Source: Vibrio fortis (lineage in GTDB: Bacteria > Pseudomonadota > Gammaproteobacteria > Enterobacterales > Vibrionaceae). From it: 64,000 nt of DNA. The position numbers and the translations under genes are program-made. The stretch covers positions 2,170,001-2,234,000 of the forward strand of contig NZ_AP025487.1 in the NCBI RefSeq assembly GCF_024347475.1. The letters are read 5' to 3'. This document shows, piece by piece, positions 18,309 through 28,711 of the stretch. The notes below the pieces were generated by a model. It saw nothing but the letters and a program-made list of their open reading frames with translations, was not told the DNA's origin and ran no database searches. Every line of letters starts with the position of its first letter. Position 1 is the first letter of the stretch.

Positions 18309-19271
18309 ATGCGAGTAATACTAGGCCCGATGGAGGGTGTGTTAGACCACCTTATGCGTGAGATCCTCACAGAGATTAATGACTATGATCTTTGTGTGAC
18401 AGAATTCGTTCGCGTTACCGATCAATTGCTACCGCCACACGTCTTCCATCGACTATGTCCGGAACTTCATCAAGGCTCTCAAACCATGGCCGGTGTTCCC
18501 GTTCATGTACAGCTTCTTGGTCAGCACCCACAATGGATGGCTGAGAATGCCATTCAAGCCGCAAGTCTCGGTGCAAAGGGCATCGACCTGAACTTTGGCT
18601 GCCCAGCTAAAGCAGTAAACAAGAGCAATGGCGGTGCCTCGCTGTTGAAAGAACCTGACCTTATCTACAAAGTCGTGAAAGCCTGTCGCGAGGCTGTTCC
18701 TGAACATATCCCAGTATCCGCTAAAATTCGCCTTGGTTGGGAAGACCCTGAAGAGTGTTTTGAAATTGTAGATGCCATTGAGCAAGCGAAGGCTGATGAG
18801 TTAACCGTCCACGCTCGCACTAAAACAGGCGGCTATAAAGCTTCTGAGATCAAATGGGACTACATCAACCAGATCCGTCAAAAGACTCAACTACCATTGA
18901 TAGCCAATGGTGAAATTTGGAACTACCAAGACGGTCAGAATTGCATTAAGGCAACTGGTATCGACTCTCTAATGGTGTGCCGCGGTGCGTTTAACGTGCC
19001 GAACTTAGGCAACGTGGTAAAACACAACCACCAGCCGATGCCTTGGAAAGAGGTCTTAGCGCTGCTATTACGCTATTCTGAATTCGAGATCGAGGGAGAC
19101 AAAGGGCTTTACTACCCTAACCGTGTCAAACAGTGGTTTGTTTATCTGCGTAAAGAGTATCCAGAGGCAGAAGAGATCTTCCGTGAAATCCGTACCTTCA
19201 AAAAGGCTTCACCAATCGTTGAACACATTCAACGTTACCAAGACAAGCTACTCGCCTCTCCCGCGATCTAA
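18309..19271 (+). CDS. dusC: tRNA-dihydrouridine(16) synthase DusC
   Basis: This 320-residue FMN enzyme reduces uridine 16 in the D-loop of tRNAs. The TIM-barrel signatures are visible: LGPMEGVLDHLMRE at the start, DLNFGCPAKAVNKSNGGASLLK with the catalytic cysteine, the HARTKTGGYK flavin and phosphate region, and IANGEIWN. The N-terminal GPMEGV and the DusC-like C-terminal helical domain separate it from DusA and DusB. Length is close to the E. coli enzyme (315). It forms a single-gene unit. Confidence 0.93.
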   Translation: MRVILGPMEGVLDHLMREILTEINDYDLCVTEFVRVTDQLLPPHVFHRLCPELHQGSQTMAGVPVHVQLLGQHPQWMAENAIQAASLGAKGIDLNFGCPAKAVNKSNGGASLLKEPDLIYKVVKACREAVPEHIPVSAKIRLGWEDPEECFEIVDAIEQAKADELTVHARTKTGGYKASEIKWDYINQIRQKTQLPLIANGEIWNYQDGQNCIKATGIDSLMVCRGAFNVPNLGNVVKHNHQPMPWKEVLALLLRYSEFEIEGDKGLYYPNRVKQWFVYLRKEYPEAEEIFREIRTFKKASPIVEHIQRYQDKLLASPAI

Positions 19272-19285
19272 TCCAGTCCAAGATC

Positions 19286-19315
19286 TTCAAAGCGGCTCAT
19301 AAAAGCCGCTTTGAG
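19286..19315. terminator. Hairpin between dusC and a convergent GGDEF gene
   Basis: The stem CAAAGCGGCT / AGCCGCTTTG with a 6-base loop lies between the two stop codons. It has no T run on either strand, so termination is less certain than for the other hairpins. Confidence 0.5.
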
Positions 19316-19317
19316 AA

Positions 19318-20784
19318 CTAGAATACGATTTTATTCTTACCTGTTGTTTTCGCAATATAGAGTTTCTCGTCTGCACACTTAAACACTTCATCAAAGCCTA
19401 AATGGACATCCTCCGACTCCACAATGCAGGCACCACCAGAAACGGTGAAACCTCCCTCAATGACATTGGTCGACTGATCACAAATCGAGGTTTTGACACG
19501 GTGCAGGATATTCTTAAGGGTTTGAGTCTCCTCACCTCTTAAATAAACAACAAACTCTTCTCCGCCGAATCGAGCACCAACATCACTACTGCGTATTCCA
19601 TTGTGGATCTGGCGTGCCATATAGCGAATCACTTCATCACCTTTATCATGACCAAAGGTATCGTTAATGCTTTTGAAGTTATCAATATCAAAGACGACCA
19701 ATACAAATAGCTCATCATGTTGAACACTGCGCCAGAACGCTTCTAGACCACGTCGGTTGAGTAACCCTGTCATCGGGTCTTTCGCAGCCAGTTCCTTAAA
19801 GTAACCCTTCTCTATCGTGCTGTTGATGTAAAACAAGATCATGATCATGAACAAATACACTGTTAGCGCAACAAAGATACTGTCTGTTTCCGTGTCAGCG
19901 AAAGATTTAAGTTCTTTCCAAACATCGAGTTGATAGAAGATCAAATGATGCGCAGCCACACCGTGCAACTCGAGTGGCTGTATCCAAATGGCGTCATCCG
20001 GTGGCAACGCGCGAGTCAAATCGACAATATTGATTTGTCCAGCGAGCAAATGGCTTTCCGAAGCCAGCAATTTTCCTGAATCGATATCTACCGACAACAT
20101 ACCTTGATGACTGCCTCGGTAAAAAACGGGGATCGTCATACTAATCACACTGTCTAACGTATCAGTGCGAAATGCAGGGCCTGTTAACGTCAACATATCT
20201 GGATTGTTCGCCGTTTTTTGCCAATAAGGTCGACTTTTAATCGTCGACAATAGCTCTTTTCCTAGCCCCTTAGCGAAGTCCTCCGGTGATGAGATCACAT
20301 ACCCCTTGGTGTCAATAAAGTGCACACCGAGATAATAGTCATCTAACTGAGCTAAAAAGGAGAGAATTGGGGCAAGTGCGACTTTCTCACTCGCACTTCG
20401 ATAAGCGTCACTCAATTCAGAGCACAATGTTTCGTCGCCGACCAGCATGTAGTTGATATCGACAGAAGGAATGTCCGCCGTTTTACCATCGGCAAGCAGT
20501 AGTCCATCAATAGGCCATATTCGACATACACCATCAACTACAGTTTTGTTGTGGTCTAAAAAGAGAGGATTGCTGGATTTGTAGTAGTTTGAAAAGCTGT
20601 AATCTAATGCTGTCACCACCGTAGTCGTGCGCTCAAAAGCATCGATGACTCTTTGGTACTCGTATGTAACTTCTTTCTCTACAGCTTCAAGGTGATTTTT
20701 AACAATAAGCGCAAGTAACATGCTGATAATGATGGCTGGGAAGCCAAAAACAAAGGTTAGGCTAAAGTGCCTATTAACTTTCAT
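19318..20784 (-). CDS. Membrane diguanylate cyclase with periplasmic Cache-like sensor
   Basis: The 488-residue protein should make cyclic di-GMP. A first membrane segment (residues about 8-30) and a second (about 300-322) enclose a 270-residue periplasmic region. Stretches such as YYLGVHFIDTKGYVISSPED and SMTIPVFYRGSHQGMLSVDID are typical of double-Cache sensors. The cytoplasmic GGDEF domain (DPMTGLLNRRGLEAF onward) has an intact GGEEF active site and an RSSD inhibitory I-site five residues before it, so an active, product-inhibited cyclase is expected. The ligand of the sensor is unknown. It lies downstream of malZ but after a terminator, so it is probably expressed separately. Confidence 0.9.
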   Translation of the reverse strand: MKVNRHFSLTFVFGFPAIIISMLLALIVKNHLEAVEKEVTYEYQRVIDAFERTTTVVTALDYSFSNYYKSSNPLFLDHNKTVVDGVCRIWPIDGLLLADGKTADIPSVDINYMLVGDETLCSELSDAYRSASEKVALAPILSFLAQLDDYYLGVHFIDTKGYVISSPEDFAKGLGKELLSTIKSRPYWQKTANNPDMLTLTGPAFRTDTLDSVISMTIPVFYRGSHQGMLSVDIDSGKLLASESHLLAGQINIVDLTRALPPDDAIWIQPLELHGVAAHHLIFYQLDVWKELKSFADTETDSIFVALTVYLFMIMILFYINSTIEKGYFKELAAKDPMTGLLNRRGLEAFWRSVQHDELFVLVVFDIDNFKSINDTFGHDKGDEVIRYMARQIHNGIRSSDVGARFGGEEFVVYLRGEETQTLKNILHRVKTSICDQSTNVIEGGFTVSGGACIVESEDVHLGFDEVFKCADEKLYIAKTTGKNKIVF

Positions 20785-20889
20785 AAACTGTGTGCTCTTT
20801 CGCTCATCTATTTCCCATTAATATTATTACATCAGCAACGACAATCAACCTGCTAAAAATATGTAATTTGTTATTTCACATATAGATAT

Positions 20890-20935
20890 ACGAAAAAACA
20901 GTCCTCTATCGCAATTTTTCAAAAAAGGACTGTTT
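20890..20935 (-). terminator. Intrinsic terminator after malZ
   Basis: On the minus strand AAACAGTCCT pairs with AGGACTGTTT over a 20-base loop and is followed by TTTTTTCG. Confidence 0.8.
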
Positions 20936-20958
20936 CAAAATAGAACCTTACTCGTCAA

Positions 20959-22806
20959 TCATAGAGGTGAGAATAAGAGTACTTGAGCTGATAGTGCATT
21001 GACGGGGATACGCGCTTTCCCATCTTCAATTTGGAACACCAAGCTTTCATCAATCGCAGATTTCAATACACCTGATTCAATACCCAGCTTCCAAACAGGC
21101 AGTGTAATTTCAGACATCGATGAGCCAAGATTAATGACAGTTAGGGTGTGCTCCTGCTCTAAGCTTCGAGCATAAATCAACACCTCATCATCACAATAAA
21201 GTTCCTGATAAGCCCCCGTCTGTAAACTCGCTCGTTCACGCCTTAATTGAATTAAGTTCTGGGTAAACGCAAACCAACTCGATGTCTGTTCTTCACCCCA
21301 TGGGAAACAGCGTCGGTTGTCAGGATCTTGCCCTCCTTCGAGCCCAACTTCAGTGCCATAGTAGAGGCAAGGCGTCCCGACATATGTCATCAGTAACGTC
21401 AGAGCAATGGATTGTTTCTCAACGTCACCTTCCAACAAGGAAATAAATCGAGCCGTATCATGGCTGTCTAACTGGTTCAGTTGCGACAACTGATTCTGCC
21501 AAGGGACTTTTGCACGAGCCTCGCCTAACCATTCAGAAAAGTCTCGCATACTGATATCAATAGGTTCATAAGCGATATCTTGCTTCGCTAGCAAAGCTCG
21601 AACAGGATGTGCGAAACCATAATAGTTCATTGAGCCATCTTCTTGGTCACCCTGCAGCCACGAAGTCGCTTCAAAGAAGTGCTCTCCGAGTATATAAGCA
21701 TCTGGGTTTTGGCTTTTAGCCGCGTTACGAAACTCTCTCACGTAGTGGGCGTTGTTATAAGCCCCCTCTCCTTCTCCAAGCATATGAATCACATCAAACC
21801 GCCATCCATCAACGGAATAAGGTGCCTTAAGCCAGTGTTTGATCACCGAATCTTCTGATTGATAGATATACTCGCGAACGGATTCATTGGAGAAGTTCAA
21901 TACTGGTAGAGAGTTGATGCCCTTCCAACCTACGTAAGTTTGTGCATCATCGTCATTGAAGAAGTAGTAGTCATGGTATTCAGAGTCTGGTTTACCAAAA
22001 GCCCCAGCATCCCCTTTGCCTAACTTATCGAACCATGGGTGTTCTACAGACGTATGGTTAAACACCGCGTCTAACACCACTTTCATCCCCCTTGAATGCA
22101 AATCATCTGACAGAGCAGCAAACTCTTGATTTGTACCGAAGTGAGAATCGACGTTGTAATAATCAGTCGTATCGTATTTGTGGTTACTAGGAGATTGAAA
22201 AATTGGGTTAAGGTACAGTGCGGTAACGCCCAACTCTTGCAAGTAATCCAGTTTGCTATGAATACCCGCCAAATCACCACCAAAAAACTCTGCAGCCCCC
22301 GTCCCATTGTGGCCTTCAACATCTGCTCCCCACTCTTTCACGACAACGTCGACGGTGCCTTCTTTAAGACGGTATTCACCAGGTTGAACGCTAATCTCGG
22401 GATTTCCATTGCAAAAACGTTCTGGGAAGATTTGATAAAACACCTGTTCCGCCACCCAATTTGGCGGTTGATGATCAGCGTTGAGTTTAAAATGATGCGC
22501 GCGACTTGGCATACGAATATGTACACCTTGTGAGTCCAACCAAAACTGGCCAGATTGGCTTAGCAGCTTAAAAGTATAGTGAGTTATGGCTTGGTCGGTG
22601 TTAAGCGGAATCTTCGCTTCCCACACAAACAGTCGCCCTTGCTTGCCGGCCAATGACATATCGACCAAATACTCTTCATTGTCCGGCTCATGACGTATTT
22701 GTACCTTGGCCCAGTCATCACGCTCCGTATGGAGCTTTAAAGTAACAACTCTTTGCTCAAGTTGAACATAATCGGAGGTTTGAGCATGAAATAGATATGG
22801 ACGCAT
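20959..22806 (-). CDS. malZ: Maltodextrin glucosidase (GH13)
   Basis: The 615-residue cytoplasmic enzyme removes glucose from short maltodextrins. It has an N-terminal beta domain (residues 1-115), then the GH13 barrel. The conserved regions are LYLNPIFQSPSNHKYDTTDY, VVLDAVFNHTS, DGWRFDVIHMLGE (nucleophile Asp), ILGEHF (acid Glu) and NQLDSHDTARF (transition-state Asp). These and the length correspond closely to E. coli MalZ (605 residues); neopullulanase-like activity is the main alternative. The absence of a signal peptide supports a cytoplasmic place. No other maltose genes are adjacent. Confidence 0.92.
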   Translation of the reverse strand: MRPYLFHAQTSDYVQLEQRVVTLKLHTERDDWAKVQIRHEPDNEEYLVDMSLAGKQGRLFVWEAKIPLNTDQAITHYTFKLLSQSGQFWLDSQGVHIRMPSRAHHFKLNADHQPPNWVAEQVFYQIFPERFCNGNPEISVQPGEYRLKEGTVDVVVKEWGADVEGHNGTGAAEFFGGDLAGIHSKLDYLQELGVTALYLNPIFQSPSNHKYDTTDYYNVDSHFGTNQEFAALSDDLHSRGMKVVLDAVFNHTSVEHPWFDKLGKGDAGAFGKPDSEYHDYYFFNDDDAQTYVGWKGINSLPVLNFSNESVREYIYQSEDSVIKHWLKAPYSVDGWRFDVIHMLGEGEGAYNNAHYVREFRNAAKSQNPDAYILGEHFFEATSWLQGDQEDGSMNYYGFAHPVRALLAKQDIAYEPIDISMRDFSEWLGEARAKVPWQNQLSQLNQLDSHDTARFISLLEGDVEKQSIALTLLMTYVGTPCLYYGTEVGLEGGQDPDNRRCFPWGEEQTSSWFAFTQNLIQLRRERASLQTGAYQELYCDDEVLIYARSLEQEHTLTVINLGSSMSEITLPVWKLGIESGVLKSAIDESLVFQIEDGKARIPVNALSAQVLLFSPL

Positions 22807-22903
22807 AACGAATCTCGCACGTTGACTGATTCGCTAAAGATATGAAAATTCCGATTCCCCACAATGTGAAAACCATCAACAATTAAAGTGGATCACGCTT
22901 TGT

Positions 22904-22952
22904 AGCCCTACATTGTTCAAATAAAGTTCACTACTTAATGTTTTGTAGGGCT
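22904..22952. repeat. 9-bp inverted repeat between malZ and the upstream gene
   Basis: AGCCCTACA at 22904-22912 pairs with TGTAGGGCT at 22944-22952 over a 31-base loop. There is no T run, so it may be an operator or mRNA-end hairpin rather than a terminator. Confidence 0.4.
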
Positions 22953-22957
22953 GCTGC

Positions 22958-23932
22958 TTACTGGTTGATTGTCGCTTGATCCAGAATCGAGCTTGGTGGT
23001 GTGATACGAAACTTCTTAAGCGCGTCTAGGTTAATCTTGATCGTTGAATGGCTAGGCGTTTTGACGTTCAACTTACCCGGTTTTTCACCCTCTAGTATCG
23101 CTGTTACATACTCAGCTGTTTCCAAGCCGATCTGATAATAGTCTAGCCCCGCTCCAATGACTGCGCCGTTTTTAACATATGCTGTAGTACCCGCAACAAC
23201 AGGAGTGTTTTGGCTGTCGGCGGCTTGAATCAGGCTATCAATAGCACTTGCGATAGTATTGTCCGTCATCGCATAAACGACATCCGATTTAGCTGCCACA
23301 ATACGGGTTTTCTCTTCCACCTCGTCAGCAGTAAACACTGGCTCGATATGCAAGGCTAAACTGTGTTGTTGAGCCGCGATTTTCAAAATCGATATCAGAG
23401 CGACGGCGTTAGACTCACCAGGGTTGTAGACAACACCAATAGAATCCACATCAGACATGATCGACTTAATCAGCTCTACATGTTGATGTATTGGAGAGAG
23501 ATCAGACAACCCTGTCACATTGCGACCAGGCTTCTCTAGACGTCTCACCAAGCGTGCACCAACAGGATCTGTTACAGCTGTAAAAACGATAGGGATAGTA
23601 CGCGTTGCTGAAACTAACGCCTGCGAAGACGGAGTGGCAATCCCTACTAGTACATGTGGATTCTTGCTCACCAATTCTCGCGCAATTTTCGCAGCTTGTG
23701 CAGGCATGCCATCTGCAACTTGTGAAACCAGCTCTAGATTCTCTCCGTTTTTGTAGCCATGCGCTTCTAAACCGTCAATCAGCCCTCTATGCGCGGCATT
23801 TAAGTCTGGATGATCAATAATCTGAGAAATCGACACTTTCGCACTGCTTGCCAACGAGGCAGTAGAATAGATTAGTGCCAGCACACTCAACAACATGGCA
23901 CTCGACCAATTCAACCCTATTTTCATTGACAC
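22958..23932 (-). CDS. ABC-type substrate-binding protein, orphan (TrpX-like family)
   Basis: The 324-residue protein has an N-terminal signal peptide (hydrophobic core about residues 12-27, cleavage near SLASSA) and the fold of the ABC_sub_bind family (PF04392). Family stretches include VSISQIIDHPDLNAAHRGLIDGL, IPIVFTAVTDPVGARLV, NVTGLSDLSP and GVVYNPGESNAV. Related proteins bind aromatic amino acids or similar small molecules. No permease or ATPase gene is next to it, so it either works with a distant transporter or feeds a sensor. It is transcribed alone. Confidence 0.85.
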   Translation of the reverse strand: MSMKIGLNWSSAMLLSVLALIYSTASLASSAKVSISQIIDHPDLNAAHRGLIDGLEAHGYKNGENLELVSQVADGMPAQAAKIARELVSKNPHVLVGIATPSSQALVSATRTIPIVFTAVTDPVGARLVRRLEKPGRNVTGLSDLSPIHQHVELIKSIMSDVDSIGVVYNPGESNAVALISILKIAAQQHSLALHIEPVFTADEVEEKTRIVAAKSDVVYAMTDNTIASAIDSLIQAADSQNTPVVAGTTAYVKNGAVIGAGLDYYQIGLETAEYVTAILEGEKPGKLNVKTPSHSTIKINLDALKKFRITPPSSILDQATINQ

Positions 23933-24173
23933 TCCCTGTTATGACGTCGTTTACCCTAACAACCATACTTACGCTGTTGCATAAAGAGAACAGCGTGTTA
24001 TTACATTACTGATAGTATTACCAGTAAGAGGTGAACAACGAAAGCCAAAAATAACAAAAGTGCAACAAGTGTCGAATTTATGAGCTAGCTTCAAAAATTA
24101 GAGTGAAAGGTCTGAAATAGAAAAATGAAAAGGCGATGATGCGCACAAAAGAAGGGGGTTTACTGTGAAGATC
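23933..24173. other. Intergenic stretch without a gene
   Basis: Apart from the putative promoter of the left-hand gene I see no open frame or strong structure here. Confidence 0.5.
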
Positions 24174-24204
24174 AAAAACGCCCCGAAAGGAGCTCACGGG
24201 GCGC
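24174..24204 (-). terminator. Intrinsic terminator after yfbV
   Basis: On the minus strand GCGCCCCG / CGGGGCG with an 11-base loop is followed by TTTTTG, about 80 bases beyond the yfbV stop. Confidence 0.85.
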
Positions 24205-24282
24205 ATTGTTTGATGGTGCTAATGGTCGTCGGCTCGGATCAACTAGGCTGTTGTCTGGGCCTTGGACAGGTCGATGTCGAAG

Positions 24283-24735
24283 TTAAAACCAACGTTCCAT
24301 CGATGATTTGTCGAGCTGGCGAAACGCTCGGTTTAAGATAATCGCCAACTCTTTATAGCGCGGGCGAGACTTCATAGGCTCTAAAGCAAAGCCCGTTTCA
24401 GTGATCTTTTCATGCAATTCGCGGTACCAAGACACAAGCGCTGGTGGCAGTTGAGTGTTGGAGCGATTGCCTAACCACCACATACCTTGCAACGGTAAGC
24501 TAATTGCGAATAGTGCCATAACCACAGCTTGTGGCATCGCTTGATAATTGTTGAATACCATCTGCGTTAAAATACTGATCGCGGCGATCGCTGGCATAAC
24601 CTTAATGCCGAAGCGAGTTGCCTTAATGATGCGTTGCTCGGGAAAGATCGCATTTAACTCTTTTCTGACAGGCCAGAGATCCATGTACTTTTGGCCATCT
24701 TTTAAACTACTGGCTAACCCAACTCTATTGCTCAT
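24283..24735 (-). CDS. yfbV: UPF0208 (DUF412) membrane protein YfbV
   Basis: The 150-residue protein is a small inner-membrane protein with two hydrophobic segments (about residues 45-60 and 68-88). It begins with the family motif [23 protein letters not shown] and ends in [16 protein letters not shown]. The location divergent from ackA-pta is the same in E. coli and vibrios and confirms the family. In E. coli YfbV is implicated in keeping the Ter macrodomain insulated; whether that holds here is unknown. Confidence 0.9.
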   Translation of the reverse strand: MSNRVGLASSLKDGQKYMDLWPVRKELNAIFPEQRIIKATRFGIKVMPAIAAISILTQMVFNNYQAMPQAVVMALFAISLPLQGMWWLGNRSNTQLPPALVSWYRELHEKITETGFALEPMKSRPRYKELAIILNRAFRQLDKSSMERWF

Positions 24736-25076
24736 ATGAGTCTCCCGTTAAAAAAAAGTTGAAATCATCAACTAAAAACGCAAAAAATTGACGAAAAATA
24801 ATATTCTTTCAAATTTTTTTGTTATATTTGCACAATATCGCTATTATTTGCAGACCTCAATCTCATTGTTGCCCTTATTTACAATTTAAGCAACTTTGTG
24901 ACGACCTCTGCAAGGATTGCACCTGTCCCTTTTATGACGAAAGGCGACATTCACTTATACGGAAATTAATGTTTTTTTGACCAAGATTAGTACGCAAGCT
25001 TGTGTGCTTCGTCTATTCTTGTGATTGATTTTCACCCTTAACTGATTTTATCAGACAAATTTACAGGTAGTCATTC
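24736..25076. other. yfbV-ackA promoter region
   Basis: This AT-rich region must hold divergent promoters for yfbV and ackA. A poorly spaced CRP-like sequence (TGTGATTGATTTTCAC, about 25020) is present but does not fit the consensus spacing. No gene is visible. Confidence 0.5.
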
Positions 25077-26273
25077 ATGTCTAAGCTAGTTTTAGTTTTA
25101 AACTGCGGTAGTTCTTCTCTTAAATTCGCTGTTGTTGACGCAGAAAACGGTGACGAGCACCTAACAGGTCTTGCAGAGTGTCTGCACCTTCCTGAAGCTC
25201 GCATCAAGTGGAAACTTGACGGCAAACACGAAGCTCAGCTAGGTAATGGCGCAGCTCACGAAGAAGCGCTAGCGTTCATGGTAGAAACTATTCTTGCTTC
25301 TAAGCCAGAACTTGCTGAAAACCTAGCAGCAGTTGGTCACCGTGTTGTACACGGCGGCGAGAAGTTCACTCAGTCTGCACTAATCACTGACGATGTACTG
25401 AAAGGTATCGAAGACTGTGCTGCTCTAGCACCTCTTCACAACCCAGCTGCTATCATCGGTATCAAGGCTGCTCAAAAGTCATTCCCTGGCCTACCAATGT
25501 CTGCTGTATTTGATACTGCATTCCACCAAACAATGCCTCAAGAGTCTTACCTATACGCTCTACCGTACAAACTGTACGAAGAGCACGGCATCCGTCGTTA
25601 CGGCATGCACGGTACTTCTCACCTATTCATCGCTCGCGAAGTAGCAGAGCAACTAGGCAAGCCAGCTGACGAAGTAAACATCATCAACTGTCACCTAGGT
25701 AACGGTGCATCTGTTTGTGCAATCAAGAACGGTAAATCTGTAGACACTTCTATGGGTCTTACTCCTCTTGAAGGTCTAGTAATGGGTACACGTTGTGGTG
25801 ACATCGACCCTGCGATCATCTTCCACCTACACGATTCTCTAGGTTACTCTGTTGAAGAAATCAACAACATGCTAACTAAAGAGTCTGGTCTTGCTGGTCT
25901 AACTGCTGTTTCTCCAGACTGTCGTTTCGTTGAAGACAACTACGGTAAAGAAGAAGCTGCAACTCGCGCAATGGACGTAATGTGTCACCGTCTAGCGAAA
26001 TACATCGCTGGTTACACTGCGACTCTAGATGGTCGTCTAGACGCTATCGTATTCACTGGTGGTATCGGTGAGAACGGCGCTCCAATCCGTGAACTAGTAC
26101 TTAACCGCCTAGGCATCTTCGGTATCGAAGTTGACGGCGAAGCTAACCTAAAAGCTCGCTTCGGTGGTGAAGGTGTTATCACTACTGCTGACAGCCGCAT
26201 CCCTGCGATGGTTATCTCTACTAACGAAGAGCTAGTAATCGCTGAAGACACTGCACGTCTAGCAGGTCTTTAA
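25077..26273 (+). CDS. ackA: Acetate kinase
   Basis: The 398-residue cytoplasmic enzyme interconverts acetyl phosphate and acetate with ADP/ATP. The signatures [35 protein letters not shown] and FTGGIGENG are all present. Length matches the E. coli enzyme (400). The start at 25077 follows ACAGGTAG. It forms the acetate switch pair with pta 143 bp downstream. Very strong codon bias suggests high expression. Confidence 0.98.
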   Translation: MSKLVLVLNCGSSSLKFAVVDAENGDEHLTGLAECLHLPEARIKWKLDGKHEAQLGNGAAHEEALAFMVETILASKPELAENLAAVGHRVVHGGEKFTQSALITDDVLKGIEDCAALAPLHNPAAIIGIKAAQKSFPGLPMSAVFDTAFHQTMPQESYLYALPYKLYEEHGIRRYGMHGTSHLFIAREVAEQLGKPADEVNIINCHLGNGASVCAIKNGKSVDTSMGLTPLEGLVMGTRCGDIDPAIIFHLHDSLGYSVEEINNMLTKESGLAGLTAVSPDCRFVEDNYGKEEAATRAMDVMCHRLAKYIAGYTATLDGRLDAIVFTGGIGENGAPIRELVLNRLGIFGIEVDGEANLKARFGGEGVITTADSRIPAMVISTNEELVIAEDTARLAGL

Positions 26274-26283
26274 TCAAGATTTA

Positions 26284-26310
26284 TACCGCTAGCTCACCTG
26301 GGCTAGCGGT
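26284..26310 (+). terminator. Hairpin 1 between ackA and pta
   Basis: ACCGCTAGC / GCTAGCGGT forms a perfect 9-bp stem with an 8-base loop and is followed by ATTTTG. It lies 12 bases after the ackA stop and could attenuate transcription or protect the ackA 3' end. Confidence 0.65.
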
Positions 26311-26329
26311 ATTTTGATACAAAAATGGG

Positions 26330-26387
26330 GCTCAGCTTCTATTCCTATTCCTACCCTTCAATAGGAATATGAAGTTGAGCTTTTTTT
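26330..26387 (+). terminator. Hairpin 2 between ackA and pta, with T run
   Basis: A long stem of about 20 bp (GCTCAGCTTC...ATTCCTATT with AATAGGAAT...GAAGTTGAGC) is followed by seven T. It has the form of a strong intrinsic terminator, ending 28 bases before pta. Confidence 0.78.
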
Positions 26388-26415
26388 AATCCAATAGCTA
26401 AAGGTACTCATACGA

Positions 26416-28581
26416 ATGTCTCGTACTATTATGCTTATCCCTACAAGTGCTGGTGTTGGTCTAACTAGCGCAAGCATGGGTGTTCTTCGCGCAATGGAGC
26501 GCAAAGGCGTTAAGGTTTCTTTCTACAAACCAATCTCTCAACCACGCTCTGGTGGTGACCAACCTGATCTAACGTCAACTATCGTTGGCACAAACAGCGA
26601 TGTTAAGATCGGTCAACCTCTAGCGATGTCTGTTGCTGAAAGCCTAATCGGTAACGACAACATGGACGAGCTACTAGAAACTGTTGTTGAGCGTTACAAC
26701 CAGATCAACAAAGATGCTGACGTAACACTTATCGAAGGTCTAGTACCAACTCGTAAGCACCCATTCGCTAACCAAGTGAACGCAGAAATCGCTGCAACAC
26801 TAGGTGCAGAGATTGTACTAGTTGCAACTCCGGGTACTGACAACCCAGCTCAACTTAAAGAGCGCATCGAAGTAGCATGTTCTAACTTCGGCGGCACTAA
26901 GAACAAAAACATCTCTGGTGTTATCATCAACAAGCTTAACGCGCCAGTTGATGAAGCGGGTCGTACTCGCCCTGACCTTTCTGAAATCTTTGACGATTCA
27001 GACAGCGCTCAGCAAAGCGAACTAAAAGTAATGGAGATCTTCAACACTTCTCCTATCCGTGTACTAGGTTGTGTGCCTTGGAGCATCGAGCTAATTGCTA
27101 CTCGTGCTGCAGACATGGCTTCTCACCTAAACGCTGAAATCATCAACGAAGGTGAACTGAACACTCGTCGTATCAAGAGCATCACGTTCTGTGCGCGTTC
27201 ACTGCCTCACATGATTGAGCACTTCAAGCCGGGTTCACTACTAGTAACTTCGGCTGACCGTCCTGACGTTATCGTTGCAGCAGCACTTGCAGCAATGAAC
27301 GGCGTTGAGATCGGTGCAGTTCTTCTAACTGGCGGCTACGATATCCCTGCAGAAATCGAAGAGCTAATCAAGCCAGCTCTAGAAAGCGGTCTACCAATCT
27401 TCAAAGCTCAAGGTAACACTTGGCAGACGTCTCTAAACCTACAAAGCTTCAGCCTAGAAGTTCCAGCTGACGATAAAGAGCGTATCGAGTTCATCAATGA
27501 ACACGTTGCGGGTCACATCGATGGCAACTGGATCGAGTCTATGACTGAAGGTACTCAGAAGTCTCGTCGTCTAAGCCCACCAGCATTCCGTTACCAGCTA
27601 ACTGAATTCGCTCGTAAAGCGGCTAAGCGTATCGTACTTCCTGAAGGTGACGAACCTCGTACAGTGAAAGCTGCGGCTATCTGTGCTGAGCGCGGTATCG
27701 CGGAATGTGTACTTCTAGGTAACCCAGAAGAGATCAAGCGTGTTGCAGCGCAGCAAGGCGTTGAGCTAGGTGCTGGCGTTAAGATCATCAACTCTGACGA
27801 AGTACGTGAAAACTACGTTGCTCGTCTAGTTGAACTGCGTGGCGCGAAAGGCATGACTGAAGTTGTTGCTCGTGAGAAGCTACAAGATTCTGTATTCCTA
27901 GGCACAATGATGCTTGAGAACGACGAAGTTGACGGCCTAGTTTCTGGTGCTGTTCACACTACAGCGAACACTATCGTTCCTCCGTTCCAAATCATCAAGA
28001 CTGCACCTGATGCGTCTATCGTATCTTCTGTATTCTTCATGCTGCTACCTGACCAAGTACTGGTTTACGGTGACTGTGCGATCAACCCAGATCCAACAGC
28101 TGAACAGCTTGCTGAAATCGCTATCCAATCTGCTGACTCTGCAGCGGCATTTGGTATCGAACCACGCGTTGCTATGATCTCTTACTCTACTGGTGAATCT
28201 GGTAAGGGTGCAGACGTAGATAAAGTACGTGAAGCAACCAAACTTGCTCAAGAGAAGCGTCCAGATCTAGTGATCGACGGTCCTCTACAGTACGACGCGG
28301 CTATCATGGAAAACGTTGCTGCTTCTAAAGCGCCAAACTCTCCAGTAGCAGGTAAAGCGACAGTATTCGTATTCCCTGATCTAAACACAGGTAACACGAC
28401 TTACAAAGCGGTACAACGTTCAGCAGATCTAGTATCTATCGGTCCAATGCTTCAAGGTATGCGCAAGCCAGTAAATGACTTGTCTCGTGGCGCTCTAGTA
28501 GACGATATCGTTTACACAGTAGCTCTAACGGCTATCCAAGCAGACCAAGCTGCTCAAGCTGAAGAAAAGGTCGTTAACTAA
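26416..28581 (+). CDS. pta: Phosphate acetyltransferase, long form
   Basis: The 721-residue enzyme converts acetyl-CoA and phosphate into acetyl phosphate. It is the three-domain form. An N-terminal P-loop-like BioD domain ([21 protein letters not shown]) is followed by a DRTGG domain (about 230-340) and a C-terminal catalytic PTA_PTB domain (about 390-710; [40 protein letters not shown]). E. coli Pta has 714 residues. It follows ackA but is separated by two hairpins, so its level may depend on read-through or on an internal promoter. Confidence 0.97.
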   Translation: MSRTIMLIPTSAGVGLTSASMGVLRAMERKGVKVSFYKPISQPRSGGDQPDLTSTIVGTNSDVKIGQPLAMSVAESLIGNDNMDELLETVVERYNQINKDADVTLIEGLVPTRKHPFANQVNAEIAATLGAEIVLVATPGTDNPAQLKERIEVACSNFGGTKNKNISGVIINKLNAPVDEAGRTRPDLSEIFDDSDSAQQSELKVMEIFNTSPIRVLGCVPWSIELIATRAADMASHLNAEIINEGELNTRRIKSITFCARSLPHMIEHFKPGSLLVTSADRPDVIVAAALAAMNGVEIGAVLLTGGYDIPAEIEELIKPALESGLPIFKAQGNTWQTSLNLQSFSLEVPADDKERIEFINEHVAGHIDGNWIESMTEGTQKSRRLSPPAFRYQLTEFARKAAKRIVLPEGDEPRTVKAAAICAERGIAECVLLGNPEEIKRVAAQQGVELGAGVKIINSDEVRENYVARLVELRGAKGMTEVVAREKLQDSVFLGTMMLENDEVDGLVSGAVHTTANTIVPPFQIIKTAPDASIVSSVFFMLLPDQVLVYGDCAINPDPTAEQLAEIAIQSADSAAAFGIEPRVAMISYSTGESGKGADVDKVREATKLAQEKRPDLVIDGPLQYDAAIMENVAASKAPNSPVAGKATVFVFPDLNTGNTTYKAVQRSADLVSIGPMLQGMRKPVNDLSRGALVDDIVYTVALTAIQADQAAQAEEKVVN

Positions 28582-28624
28582 TTTAGTTACGAATTTCGCT
28601 CAGCAATATAAGCGCAATTATCTA

Positions 28625-28656
28625 TAAGCCCATGTTGATGCATGGGCTTTTTTTAT
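28625..28656 (+). terminator. Intrinsic terminator after pta
   Basis: The stem AAGCCCATG / CATGGGCTT with a 6-base loop is followed by TTTTTTAT. Confidence 0.92.
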
Positions 28657-28711
28657 GTCAAAATATGGTATGAAATACGAATTAATAAATTGAGTTTAGC
28701 AGGCAGAATAA

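Noticed and set aside
22850..22862. MalT box before malZ (GGGGAATCGG on the minus strand)
   Set aside because: Only about 7 of 10 bases agree with the MalT consensus and no second box is seen.
25019..25036. CRP site before ackA (TTGTGATTGATTTTCACC)
   Set aside because: The half-sites TGTGA and TCAC are spaced by 7 instead of 6 bases, and the right half is incomplete.
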